Assembly: GCA_012961565.1 (NCBI GenBank)
Contig: DTZC01000059.1
Location: forward strand, 1-5,056
Reading direction: 5' to 3'
Length of the DNA: 5,056 bases
Source of the DNA: Dehalococcoidia bacterium
GTDB taxonomy: Bacteria; Chloroflexota; Dehalococcoidia; GIF9; UBA5629
The notes under the pieces are model-generated. The model saw nothing but the letters and a program-made list of their open reading frames with translations. It had not been told where the DNA came from and ran no database searches. Position numbers and translations under genes: made by a program. Below, one piece after another: positions 1-5,056 of this stretch. Each line of letters opens with the position of its first letter. The stretch's first letter is position 1.

Positions 1-231
1 ATCAGGCAGACTTTTCTTGATGCGTCGGGTTGCCTCTGTGCCATCCATTCCCGGCATGTGGGCATCCATCAGGATAACATCAGGGACCAGTCTTTCCGCC
101 TTCACCACTGCATCCAGACCATCCACTGCTTCACCAACAACGTCAATATCAACCTGAGGTTCGAGAATGCTCTTGAGCCCCTCTCTTACCACCTCGTTGT
201 CATCGACTATCAATACTTTAATTCTCTCCAT
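1..231 (-). CDS. Response regulator, receiver domain (partial, C-terminus off the left edge)
   Basis: Only the first 77 codons are visible, and the frame is open to the edge of the window. They encode most of a CheY-like receiver domain. The acidic pair is Asp10-Asp11 ([13 protein letters not shown]) and the phospho-acceptor is Asp56 ([14 protein letters not shown]). The conserved Thr/Ser and Lys of the domain would lie beyond the edge. The ATG start at 231-229 is supported by AGGAG seven bases upstream. A gapless manual comparison with the regulator at 412-1056 gives about 46 identities in 77 positions, including the shared stretch VVGEAVDG. It is therefore a close paralogue, probably also NarL/FixJ-type with a C-terminal LuxR helix-turn-helix, but that output domain is not visible and is inferred. 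Its cognate kinase could be the one at 1067-3151 or another gene further left. The receiver assignment is firm; the output type is not. Confidence 0.9.
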   Translation of the reverse strand, partial: MERIKVLIVDDNEVVREGLKSILEPQVDIDVVGEAVDGLDAVVKAERLVPDVILMDAHMPGMDGTEATRRIKKSLPD

Positions 232-238
232 CTTCTCT

Positions 239-243
239 CTCCT
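239..243 (-). promoter_or_regulatory. Ribosome binding site of the partial response regulator
   Basis: The minus strand reads AGGAG followed by seven bases (AGAGAAG) and then ATG at 231. This is a near-ideal Shine-Dalgarno sequence and spacing. It fixes the start of the partial regulator and shows that the gene can initiate independently of the upstream regulator. Confidence 0.75.
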
Positions 244-297
244 GATATCGAATGCCCGTCTTCTTCTGGCAACAACGACATATCGCAACCTGTCTTA

Positions 298-325
298 AGT
301 TTACCTCTTCAACCTGATTGTGCAA
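298..325 (-). promoter_or_regulatory. Possible weak sigma-70-like promoter for the second response regulator
   Basis: On the minus strand, TTGCAC (325-320) is followed after 16 bases by TAAACT (303-298). The first element matches three of six consensus -35 bases and the second matches four of six -10 bases. Transcription would start about 60 bases upstream of the ATG at 231. The -35 element lies inside the 313-330 dyad, so a protein bound there could block or recruit polymerase. The match is weak and chance is quite possible. It is listed because it follows a terminator and precedes a gene with its own good ribosome binding site. Confidence 0.25.
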
Positions 326-330
326 TCAGG
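313..330. promoter_or_regulatory. Near-perfect 18-bp dyad, candidate operator
   Basis: CCTGATTG and CAATCAGG form 8-bp inverted arms separated by TG. On the minus-strand transcript the same bases could form a 7-bp hairpin with a 4-base loop, but no U-run follows, so it is not a good intrinsic terminator. The half-sites are centred 10 bp apart, about one helical turn, which is compatible with binding by a dimeric helix-turn-helix protein. It lies upstream of the second response regulator. Operator function is an inference; the symmetry is seen directly. Confidence 0.4.
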
Positions 331-376
331 ATAGTGTCTGATTTCCTCTGAATAAAGAGGCTGATTCTGATATCAG
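314..376. repeat. Cluster of CTGATT/AATCAG words in the inter-regulator gap
   Basis: The six-base word CTGATT, or its complement AATCAG, occurs four times: 314-319, 324-329, 338-343 and 361-366. The related CTGATA/TATCAG forms a perfect 10-bp palindrome CTGATATCAG at 367-376, and another CTGATA lies at 242-247. Some copies build the terminator stem at 358-379 and two build the 313-330 dyad, but the copy at 338-343 is explained by neither. The grouping could be a multi-site binding region for a LuxR-type regulator. No binding protein is shown by the sequence. Confidence 0.5.
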
Positions 377-382
377 CCTTTT
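351..382 (-). terminator. Probable intrinsic terminator after the kinase-regulator operon
   Basis: The minus-strand transcript forms an 8-bp stem, AGGCUGAU (379-372) paired with AUCAGCCU (365-358), with a 6-base loop AUCAGA. A short, interrupted U-rich tail, CUUUAUU (357-351), follows. Two further A-U pairs can form beyond one mismatch. The hairpin begins about 30 bases after the regulator stop at 412, the usual place for an operon terminator. The tail is not a clean U-run, so termination may be incomplete and some read-through into the second regulator is possible. Confidence 0.55.
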
Positions 383-411
383 CACCGACAGCAGCTAATA
401 CTTCAGTATGA

Positions 412-1056
412 CTAAAGGTGAATTATACCTCTCTTAAGTGCCTCGGTCACTGCTTCAGTTCGGTCATTCACCCCCAGCTTCTGGAAAATACTGCTGATGT
501 GTGTCTTCACGGTACTCTGGGCTATGCTGAGCTGGGCGCCAATCTCTTTGTTAGCTGCACCTTTAGCCATAAGCCGCAATATCTCCAGCTCGCGTTCAGA
601 AAGTTCCTCTCCCGAGGGCGCCCGACGAGATAGCTCGGTAAAGCGGTCGAGCAACTTTGATGCCACCACCGGCTGGATGAGCGACTCTCCCCGGTAAACT
701 GCTCTTATTGCCTTGAACAGTTCCTCCCTGGGAGTGTCTTTGAGGAGATAGGCACGAGCGCCGGCTTCAATACCGCTGAAAATATACTCATCGTCGCTGA
801 AGGTGGTCAGAATAATAAATTTAACATCGGGCTTTGCTGCTTTTATCTGGCGCATAGCCTCAACTCCATCCAGCTCTGGCATCCGCAGGTCCATAAGCAC
901 CACATCAGGATTCAATTCCTTGGCTTTATTGACAGCATCCACACCATCCACAGCCTCACCGACCACCTCAAAGTCAGCCTCTCTGCTCAGCATGGCAAAC
1001 AATCCCTCTCTCACCACCGGATGGTCGTCAGCAATTAGAATCTTTATAGCTTCCAC
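412..1056 (-). CDS. NarL/FixJ-family response regulator
   Basis: This is a DNA-binding transcriptional regulator activated by phosphorylation, almost certainly the partner of the kinase directly upstream. From the preferred GTG start at 1056 it has 214 residues, a normal length for the family. The receiver domain spans about 3-120, with acidic residues Asp10-Asp11 (LIADDHPVVREGL), phospho-acceptor Asp56 (DVVLMDLRMPELDG), Thr84 and Lys106 (YLLKD). After a linker, a LuxR-type helix-turn-helix fills about 150-212: LSERELEILRLMAKG, then NKEIGAQLSIAQSTVKTHI and FQKLGVNDRTEAV, with the usual recognition-helix pattern STVKTH. A TTG three codon-bases further upstream (1059) is also in frame, but it sits only three bases from AGGAGG, whereas GTG at 1056 sits six bases away. 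The kinase stop lies within that binding site, so translation is probably coupled. Target genes cannot be read from the sequence; the nearby CTGATT/AATCAG cluster is one candidate. Family assignment is firm. Confidence 0.96.
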   Translation of the reverse strand: MEAIKILIADDHPVVREGLFAMLSREADFEVVGEAVDGVDAVNKAKELNPDVVLMDLRMPELDGVEAMRQIKAAKPDVKFIILTTFSDDEYIFSGIEAGARAYLLKDTPREELFKAIRAVYRGESLIQPVVASKLLDRFTELSRRAPSGEELSERELEILRLMAKGAANKEIGAQLSIAQSTVKTHISSIFQKLGVNDRTEAVTEALKRGIIHL

Positions 1057-1062
1057 CAAACA

Positions 1063-1068
1063 CCTCCT
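1063..1068 (-). promoter_or_regulatory. Ribosome binding site embedded in the kinase stop codon
   Basis: The minus strand reads TAGGAGG: the kinase stop TAG (1069-1067) overlaps a full consensus AGGAGG (1068-1063). Six bases follow before GTG (1056), but only three before TTG (1059). The spacing favours GTG as the regulator start. Ribosomes finishing the kinase end on this site, which suggests coupled, roughly balanced production of the two partners. Confidence 0.75.
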
Positions 1069-3151
1069 ATCTGGTTGGAATCACCACCCTCACCAATGTT
1101 CCCTTCCCCTTCTTACTTTGCACCTCAAACGTACCACCCAGGCCGCGGGCTCGTTCCCGCATACTTATCAACCCGAAGGTACCGCGTTTGCCCTTGCTGC
1201 TCTTCGAGGCCCGCGGGCTGAAGCCAACACCGTTGTCTCGGATGTTCAGCTCCACTGTTGACTCGTTGAAGGTCAAGTTCACTTCAACCTCGCTAGCCTT
1301 GGCATGTTTCCCCACGTTAGTGAGTGCCTCCTGGCAGATTCGAAGCAAGCCCGCCTCTACTTCGGATGGCAAATCACGCCAATCACCCTGTACTTTAAAC
1401 TGAGCCTGCGCACTGGTGCTCTGGGTAAACCTATCAACCTCCTGTTTCAGCGCATCAAACAGCGGTAATTGTTCCAGCGCTTGAGGACGGAGGTTCCACA
1501 CCGAGCGCCGTGCCTCTGCTAGGCTTTTCCGCGCCAGGTTCCGAGCCTGATTCAAGTGACGCTCTGCGGCGGTGACATCACTGCTTAGCGCCTGCTCTGC
1601 CGCTTCCAGTTGCAAGATAATGCCGCTGAACCCTTGCGCTAGAGTGTCATGGATTTCTCTCGCCATACGGTTGCGCTCCTCCATCACCGCCATCTGCCGT
1701 GTCTCTTCATAGAGGCGAGCATTCTCGATGGCTACCGCAAGCTGGTCAGCCAATGTCTGAGCAGTGAACAGGTCAGCTTCACCAAAAGCATCCACCTCGG
1801 TGCTCTCAATATCGAGAACACCTAGAACCTTGTTCCCAATCCTGACCGGGACAGCGAGCTCAGACCTGGTATCCCTCAATGCTTCTACAGCACGATACCT
1901 AGGGTCACCGCTTACATTGTTTGCCAGAATCGGCTCGCCTGTCTGGGCTACCCAGCCCACTATACTCTCCTCATCCACATCCAGAGGTACTCCTACAGGT
2001 ATAACTCCCTTCTGTCCGCTTATGCACAGCGCTTTGAGCACAAGTTTACCAGAGCTCGGCTCTGTGAGAAAGATATTGACATTATAATACTGGAAGGTCT
2101 CGCGCAGCAGGTTGCCCACATAGGGCAGCAGTTCGTCTAGGTTGACAACGGAGCTAATCTTACGGCTGACCTCGTTTATAGTGCGCAGTTGTTCTGCTCT
2201 CTGTCGCTCCTGCCGCGTCCGCTCCTCCACTTTCTTTTCCAGACTGGTATAGGACTCCTTCAGCGCTCTAGCCATGTTATTGAACTGTTCAGCCAACTGC
2301 TGGATTTCATCCCCGGTATCAGCCTTGATACTGTAATCAAGCTCGCCTTTAGCTATCACTTCGGCACCCCTGGTCAGCGCCAGAATCGGTCTCGTAATGG
2401 CTCTAGCCAGCAGAAATATCACAGTTGCAGCGATGAGTATCATACCGCCAAAAATGGCAATAAATATCAGCTGTGCCTTCCTCATCTGCTCCTCGATATA
2501 TTGAGTGGTAGCTAGAACAGTGGCCGCTATCTCAGCTTCCAGCCCTTCCATAGGTGCTGAGTATTCATCGATATAGGTGCCTGCCGCCACCACAAGGTCT
2601 GTCCTATCCACAGGTATGCAGTGCATATACTTCGTTCTCACCTTCCCCTCAGTATCTTCCCACTCATAATAGCCTGAGGCTTCTCCTAGAAAGCTCCTCT
2701 CCACGATAGACAGAAAGTAAACAGGCTCCCCGCCTATCTTGCGCAGGTTGATGCCCACCATTTTGGGGTCATTATGAAAATAGACCACTCCTGTCTTGTC
2801 GTAGACCATGGTGTATCCAGTCTGTCCGACACGCTGCACAGCTATATCTGCCAGTTCCTCATTATCTTTTAACTCAGAGACATCTATGTGAGGATGATAC
2901 CGCATGAAAAGCTCTATCTCATTGGCAACATTCAATGCCCGCCGCTGTACCAGCCTCCTGCCCAGGTCCTCCAGTGCTGCAATACTCTGCCGTGTCACTT
3001 CTTGTCCCATGCTGATACTGTTCTGCTTGGTGAGATGGCTTATCTCGTAGATAGTGCGAAATGCCAGTGAACTGATGACACCCAGCGAAATAAACGACAG
3101 AGCCAGAAAGGGAATCAATATCTTAGCCCTTATTCCTAATCCGACTTTCAT
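1067..3151 (-). CDS. Membrane sensor histidine kinase, Cache-HAMP-GAF-HisKA_3-HATPase
   Basis: This 694-residue inner-membrane kinase is of the NarX/DegS-like class. In order: a transmembrane segment at about 10-31 (ILIPFLALSFISLGVISSLA); an extracytoplasmic region at about 32-226 resembling a single Cache sensor (GYTMVYDKTGVVYFHND, then GYYEWEDTEGK); a second transmembrane segment at about 227-249; HAMP at about 250-303 (ITRPILALT, GDEIQQLAEQF); a charged coiled-coil linker to about 325; GAF at about 330-480 (ELAVPVRIGNKVLGVLDIES); HisKA_3 with phospho-acceptor His501 (MAREIHDTLAQGFSG); and HATPase_c with N-box Asn612 (EALTNVGKHAKAS), G1 Asp639 (DNGVGF) and a G2-like GTFGLISMRERARGLGG. All catalytic motifs look intact. 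The Cache domain probably binds a small ligand outside the membrane; neither that ligand nor any GAF ligand can be named. The ATG start is one base after the upstream nuclease stop. The nearest GAGG is twelve bases away, so initiation probably relies on coupling. The partner regulator follows directly. Confidence 0.95.
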   Translation of the reverse strand: MKVGLGIRAKILIPFLALSFISLGVISSLAFRTIYEISHLTKQNSISMGQEVTRQSIAALEDLGRRLVQRRALNVANEIELFMRYHPHIDVSELKDNEELADIAVQRVGQTGYTMVYDKTGVVYFHNDPKMVGINLRKIGGEPVYFLSIVERSFLGEASGYYEWEDTEGKVRTKYMHCIPVDRTDLVVAAGTYIDEYSAPMEGLEAEIAATVLATTQYIEEQMRKAQLIFIAIFGGMILIAATVIFLLARAITRPILALTRGAEVIAKGELDYSIKADTGDEIQQLAEQFNNMARALKESYTSLEKKVEERTRQERQRAEQLRTINEVSRKISSVVNLDELLPYVGNLLRETFQYYNVNIFLTEPSSGKLVLKALCISGQKGVIPVGVPLDVDEESIVGWVAQTGEPILANNVSGDPRYRAVEALRDTRSELAVPVRIGNKVLGVLDIESTEVDAFGEADLFTAQTLADQLAVAIENARLYEETRQMAVMEERNRMAREIHDTLAQGFSGIILQLEAAEQALSSDVTAAERHLNQARNLARKSLAEARRSVWNLRPQALEQLPLFDALKQEVDRFTQSTSAQAQFKVQGDWRDLPSEVEAGLLRICQEALTNVGKHAKASEVEVNLTFNESTVELNIRDNGVGFSPRASKSSKGKRGTFGLISMRERARGLGGTFEVQSKKGKGTLVRVVIPTR

Positions 3152-3152
3152 C

Positions 3153-4412
3153 TTATCTACCAGCCTCTATTTGCTCCTGTCTCCTCCGCTCAACCTCACC
3201 GATTAACCTTTCCCCGTATTCCAGCAAGACTCTCTGTCGCTCCTGGGGTACTTTCTTCACCTCCAGATAGAGCTTCAGAGCTTCAGCCGCAGTCAACTTG
3301 TGGTTTGCCCGCTGGCTCAGTCTGGGACGTGACTCCTGCCTGATCTCTTTTGCAATCGTGACATAGTGTGCCCCTTTGAGGGCTTTGCTTAGCTCCACAT
3401 CCCGCAGAGAAGCCTCGAGGGTAGCAGGCAGAGAAATGTGGACTCTGACTATCGCATCGTTAATTTTTGCCTGTTGCCGAGCGATAGCTCCCAATATTAC
3501 GGCTGCAGGGTTCACATCCCCATCCTCAACGATAACCTTTACAGTGACGAAGCGGCGCGCATTAACCCTGTGGAACTCATAGCTAGTATGTCTCTCCCTG
3601 CCGCTGGATTCAATATCCACAACATAGAAGCCCTTGTCCTGGTCTTCGTCGCCGAAGTCGAAGCGCTCCAGGCTACCAGCATAGACCACCGGCGGTGCTT
3701 GGAGCAAGACTTGCTGCTTATGGATATGCCCCAGAGCCACATAGTCGAAGACTGGCTGGGCAATAACGTCGGGTAATAGAACAGGGTCTCTGCCAATTAT
3801 CATGCTTCTCTCCGACCCCGGTCTCGCCGTTGATACCGACACATGGGCAGCCAGCAGTGTTGGCAAGCCTGAGTTCAGTCCAGCAATGAGCTCCAGGAGC
3901 AGGTGGGTCATCGTCTCCTGCAGCCGCTCATTTACCTGGTCTATGGAAAGGTTCTTAACCTCATCACGGCTCAACAGCATGCTGCGCCTGGCCCACGGTA
4001 AAGCTACCACCTGTATCTCACCTTGCCTGGTCGGAATACGGTACACGCCCAGCCGGTTACCCACGTAAATGTGGCTGACAGCCAGGGTATCAAAAATCTC
4101 CACGGCAGTAGCTCTGCCTACGGCGCTGGGTAAATCGTGATTGCCAACCAGAAGAAAGACCGGGATTTTCGCCTCCGAGAGCCGTCTCAGGCGTTTGGCA
4201 AACTCGCGTTGCTGTGTCTGCGAGGGGTCACGGCTCCTGTAGGCATCTCCACAGAAAAGCACCAGGTCTACCCTGCTGGCAATAGCAAACTCCACTACCT
4301 CGTCCAGGACCTTAAGAACATCGAGCAACCTTGATGATAGACCTGTGGCCGGGTCAGGACTCCCGTAGGTCTCCACGCCTAGATGGAGGTCAGCAAAATG
4401 GAGAATCTTCAT
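3153..4412 (-). CDS. sbcD: SbcD/Mre11-family DNA exonuclease subunit D
   Basis: This is a metallophosphoesterase nuclease of the SbcD/Mre11 family, which with the SbcC/Rad50 ATPase trims blocked or hairpin DNA ends during repair. The preferred ATG at 4412 gives 419 residues (E. coli SbcD is about 400) and begins directly with the family's N-terminal motif. An in-frame GTG at 4445 would add eleven residues unlike the family and overlap the synthetase gene. Metal-ligand motifs appear in order: Asp8 and His10 ([12 protein letters not shown]), Asp56 (VLFCGDAYRSRDPS), Asn91-His92-Asp93 (VGNHDLP), His190 (LAAHVSVS), and His229 and His231 (ALGHIHK). The family motif VYAGSLERFDFGD is at 243-255. A capping and partner-binding region follows to about 360, then a charged helical tail. 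The start overlaps the synthetase stop in TAATG. No SbcC gene is visible, and a sensor kinase occupies the next position downstream. The sequence supports the family clearly; the exact substrate is inferred. Confidence 0.94.
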   Translation of the reverse strand: MKILHFADLHLGVETYGSPDPATGLSSRLLDVLKVLDEVVEFAIASRVDLVLFCGDAYRSRDPSQTQQREFAKRLRRLSEAKIPVFLLVGNHDLPSAVGRATAVEIFDTLAVSHIYVGNRLGVYRIPTRQGEIQVVALPWARRSMLLSRDEVKNLSIDQVNERLQETMTHLLLELIAGLNSGLPTLLAAHVSVSTARPGSERSMIIGRDPVLLPDVIAQPVFDYVALGHIHKQQVLLQAPPVVYAGSLERFDFGDEDQDKGFYVVDIESSGRERHTSYEFHRVNARRFVTVKVIVEDGDVNPAAVILGAIARQQAKINDAIVRVHISLPATLEASLRDVELSKALKGAHYVTIAKEIRQESRPRLSQRANHKLTAAEALKLYLEVKKVPQERQRVLLEYGERLIGEVERRRQEQIEAGR

Positions 4413-5056
4413 TATCCTGAGCTGCCAGATGTCCTGGTTGCCCACAGTGGCTGGGTGGCAAAAGGCTCACCGCTCAGCTTAGCTCGCAACGTCTTCACCA
4501 CCTCCTTTATAGGCAGCCTGATCTGTGCCATACTGTCACGCTCTCGAATGGTGACTTGCTGGTCTTCCAGAGACTCGAAATCGATGGTCACGCAAAAAGG
4601 TGTCCCGATTTCGTCCTGACGCCGGTAGCGTCTGCCTATGCTCTGGGCATCGTCGTACTGCGTCATAAAGTGGTGGCGCAGTTCGGCATAGACCTCTCTT
4701 GCCAGCGGCACTAGCCTCTCATTCCGGCTCAACGGCAGAACTGCTACCTTGATCGGGGCTAAGTCAGGGTGGAAACGCAGAACGACCCTGGTCTCTCCCT
4801 CTGCAGTTTCCTCCTCATAATAAGCGTCTACCAAAAAGGCAAGTGCCGAGCGGTCTACTCCCGCTGAAGGCTCAATTACATAGGGCACGTAGCGCTCGCC
4901 AGTCTCATCATCAAAATAGCTCAGGTCCTTTCCGCTGTACTTGGCATGCTGCACTAGGTCGAAGTCGCCGCGGTTGGCAATGCCCTCCAGTTCCGACCAG
5001 CCCATGGGAAAGCAGTATTCCACATCGTAGGTGGCCTTGGCGTAGTGGGCCAGTTC
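4412..5056 (-). CDS. glyQS: Glycyl-tRNA synthetase, single-chain type (partial, N-terminus off the right edge)
   Basis: This class II synthetase attaches glycine to tRNA-Gly in the cytoplasm. The visible 214 residues are the C-terminal part, and the frame is open to the right edge. Fragment residues 1-37 carry the hallmark [16 protein letters not shown], part of the glycine-binding catalytic core of alpha-2 dimeric enzymes. Motif 3 follows with its arginine at fragment residue 69 ([16 protein letters not shown]). The anticodon-binding domain runs from about 100 ([20 protein letters not shown]) and includes [18 protein letters not shown] and the near-terminal [14 protein letters not shown]. 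The alpha2-beta2 type found in E. coli has a different architecture and lacks this arrangement. A polar tail of about 20 residues ends the protein. The stop overlaps the start of the nuclease gene, placing the synthetase upstream in the same transcript. No promoter can be assessed because the 5' end is outside the window. Confidence 0.96.
   Translation of the reverse strand, partial: ELAHYAKATYDVEYCFPMGWSELEGIANRGDFDLVQHAKYSGKDLSYFDDETGERYVPYVIEPSAGVDRSALAFLVDAYYEEETAEGETRVVLRFHPDLAPIKVAVLPLSRNERLVPLAREVYAELRHHFMTQYDDAQSIGRRYRRQDEIGTPFCVTIDFESLEDQQVTIRERDSMAQIRLPIKEVVKTLRAKLSGEPFATQPLWATRTSGSSG

Noticed and set aside
313..330. Dyad considered as a second intrinsic terminator
   Set aside because: The hairpin is followed by GTTGAAGAGG-type sequence on the minus strand without a U-run, so it fits a DNA-binding dyad better than a terminator.
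58..351. 97-codon open frame on the plus strand across the left regulator and the gap
   Set aside because: It lies antisense to the receiver domain at 1-231, which reads with perfect family motifs and a strong ribosome binding site. The plus-strand protein has no recognisable motif.
803..1261. 152-codon plus-strand open frame spanning the kinase-regulator junction
   Set aside because: It is antisense to two well-supported genes, is low-complexity and Ser/Thr/Ala-rich as expected for a mirrored frame, and crosses a junction that makes sense on the other strand.
3539..3796. 85-codon minus-strand frame inside the nuclease gene
   Set aside because: It is a shifted frame of the SbcD coding sequence, whose own frame carries the conserved GHIHK and YAGSLERFDFG motifs. 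There is no sign of a frameshift.
3153..4445. Longer nuclease reading frame starting at GTG 4445
   Set aside because: The extra eleven residues precede the canonical N-terminal motif and overlap the synthetase gene by 34 bases. ATG at 4412 matches the family start and overlaps the synthetase stop by one base.
1..5056. CRISPR arrays, tRNA or rRNA genes, insertion sequences, prophage or toxin-antitoxin genes
   Set aside because: No regularly spaced repeats, no tRNA-like sequence, no transposase or phage motifs were seen. The window is almost fully occupied by five ordinary chromosomal genes.

Overview
This window is a compact, minus-strand block of five genes from a bacterial chromosome. All convincing coding sequence reads right to left. 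The base composition is mixed, roughly half G+C. The single-chain (alpha-2 type) glycyl-tRNA synthetase and the style of the GAF / HisKA_3 kinase with its NarL-type regulator resemble Chloroflexota, perhaps the Dehalococcoidia. That placement is an inference from protein style and was not tested by any search.

Layout in transcription order (right to left): the C-terminal part of glycyl-tRNA synthetase (5056-4412, N-terminus off the right edge); an SbcD/Mre11-family DNA nuclease subunit (4412-3153); a two-transmembrane Cache-HAMP-GAF-HisKA_3-HATPase sensor kinase (3151-1067); a NarL/FixJ-family response regulator (1056-412); a 180-base intergenic gap (411-232) holding a probable terminator and a cluster of CTGATT/AATCAG words; and the first 77 codons of a second response regulator (231-1), which runs off the left edge.

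The first four genes are packed as one translationally coupled unit. The synthetase stop and nuclease start share a base (TAATG). One base separates the nuclease stop from the kinase start. The kinase stop lies inside the ribosome binding site of the regulator. The kinase and the adjacent regulator almost certainly form a cognate two-component pair: an extracytoplasmic Cache domain senses a ligand, the GAF domain adds a cytoplasmic input, His501 is phosphorylated, and Asp56 of the regulator receives the phosphate. The second, partial regulator is a close paralogue of the first, with about 60% identity over the visible 77 residues by manual gapless alignment. It has its own strong ribosome binding site and possibly its own promoter.

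Nothing here is clearly a new class of system. The points most worth a second look are the repeated CTGATT/AATCAG words between the two regulators, the tandem paralogous regulators, and the coupling of an SbcD-type nuclease to a sensor kinase where an SbcC partner might be expected.
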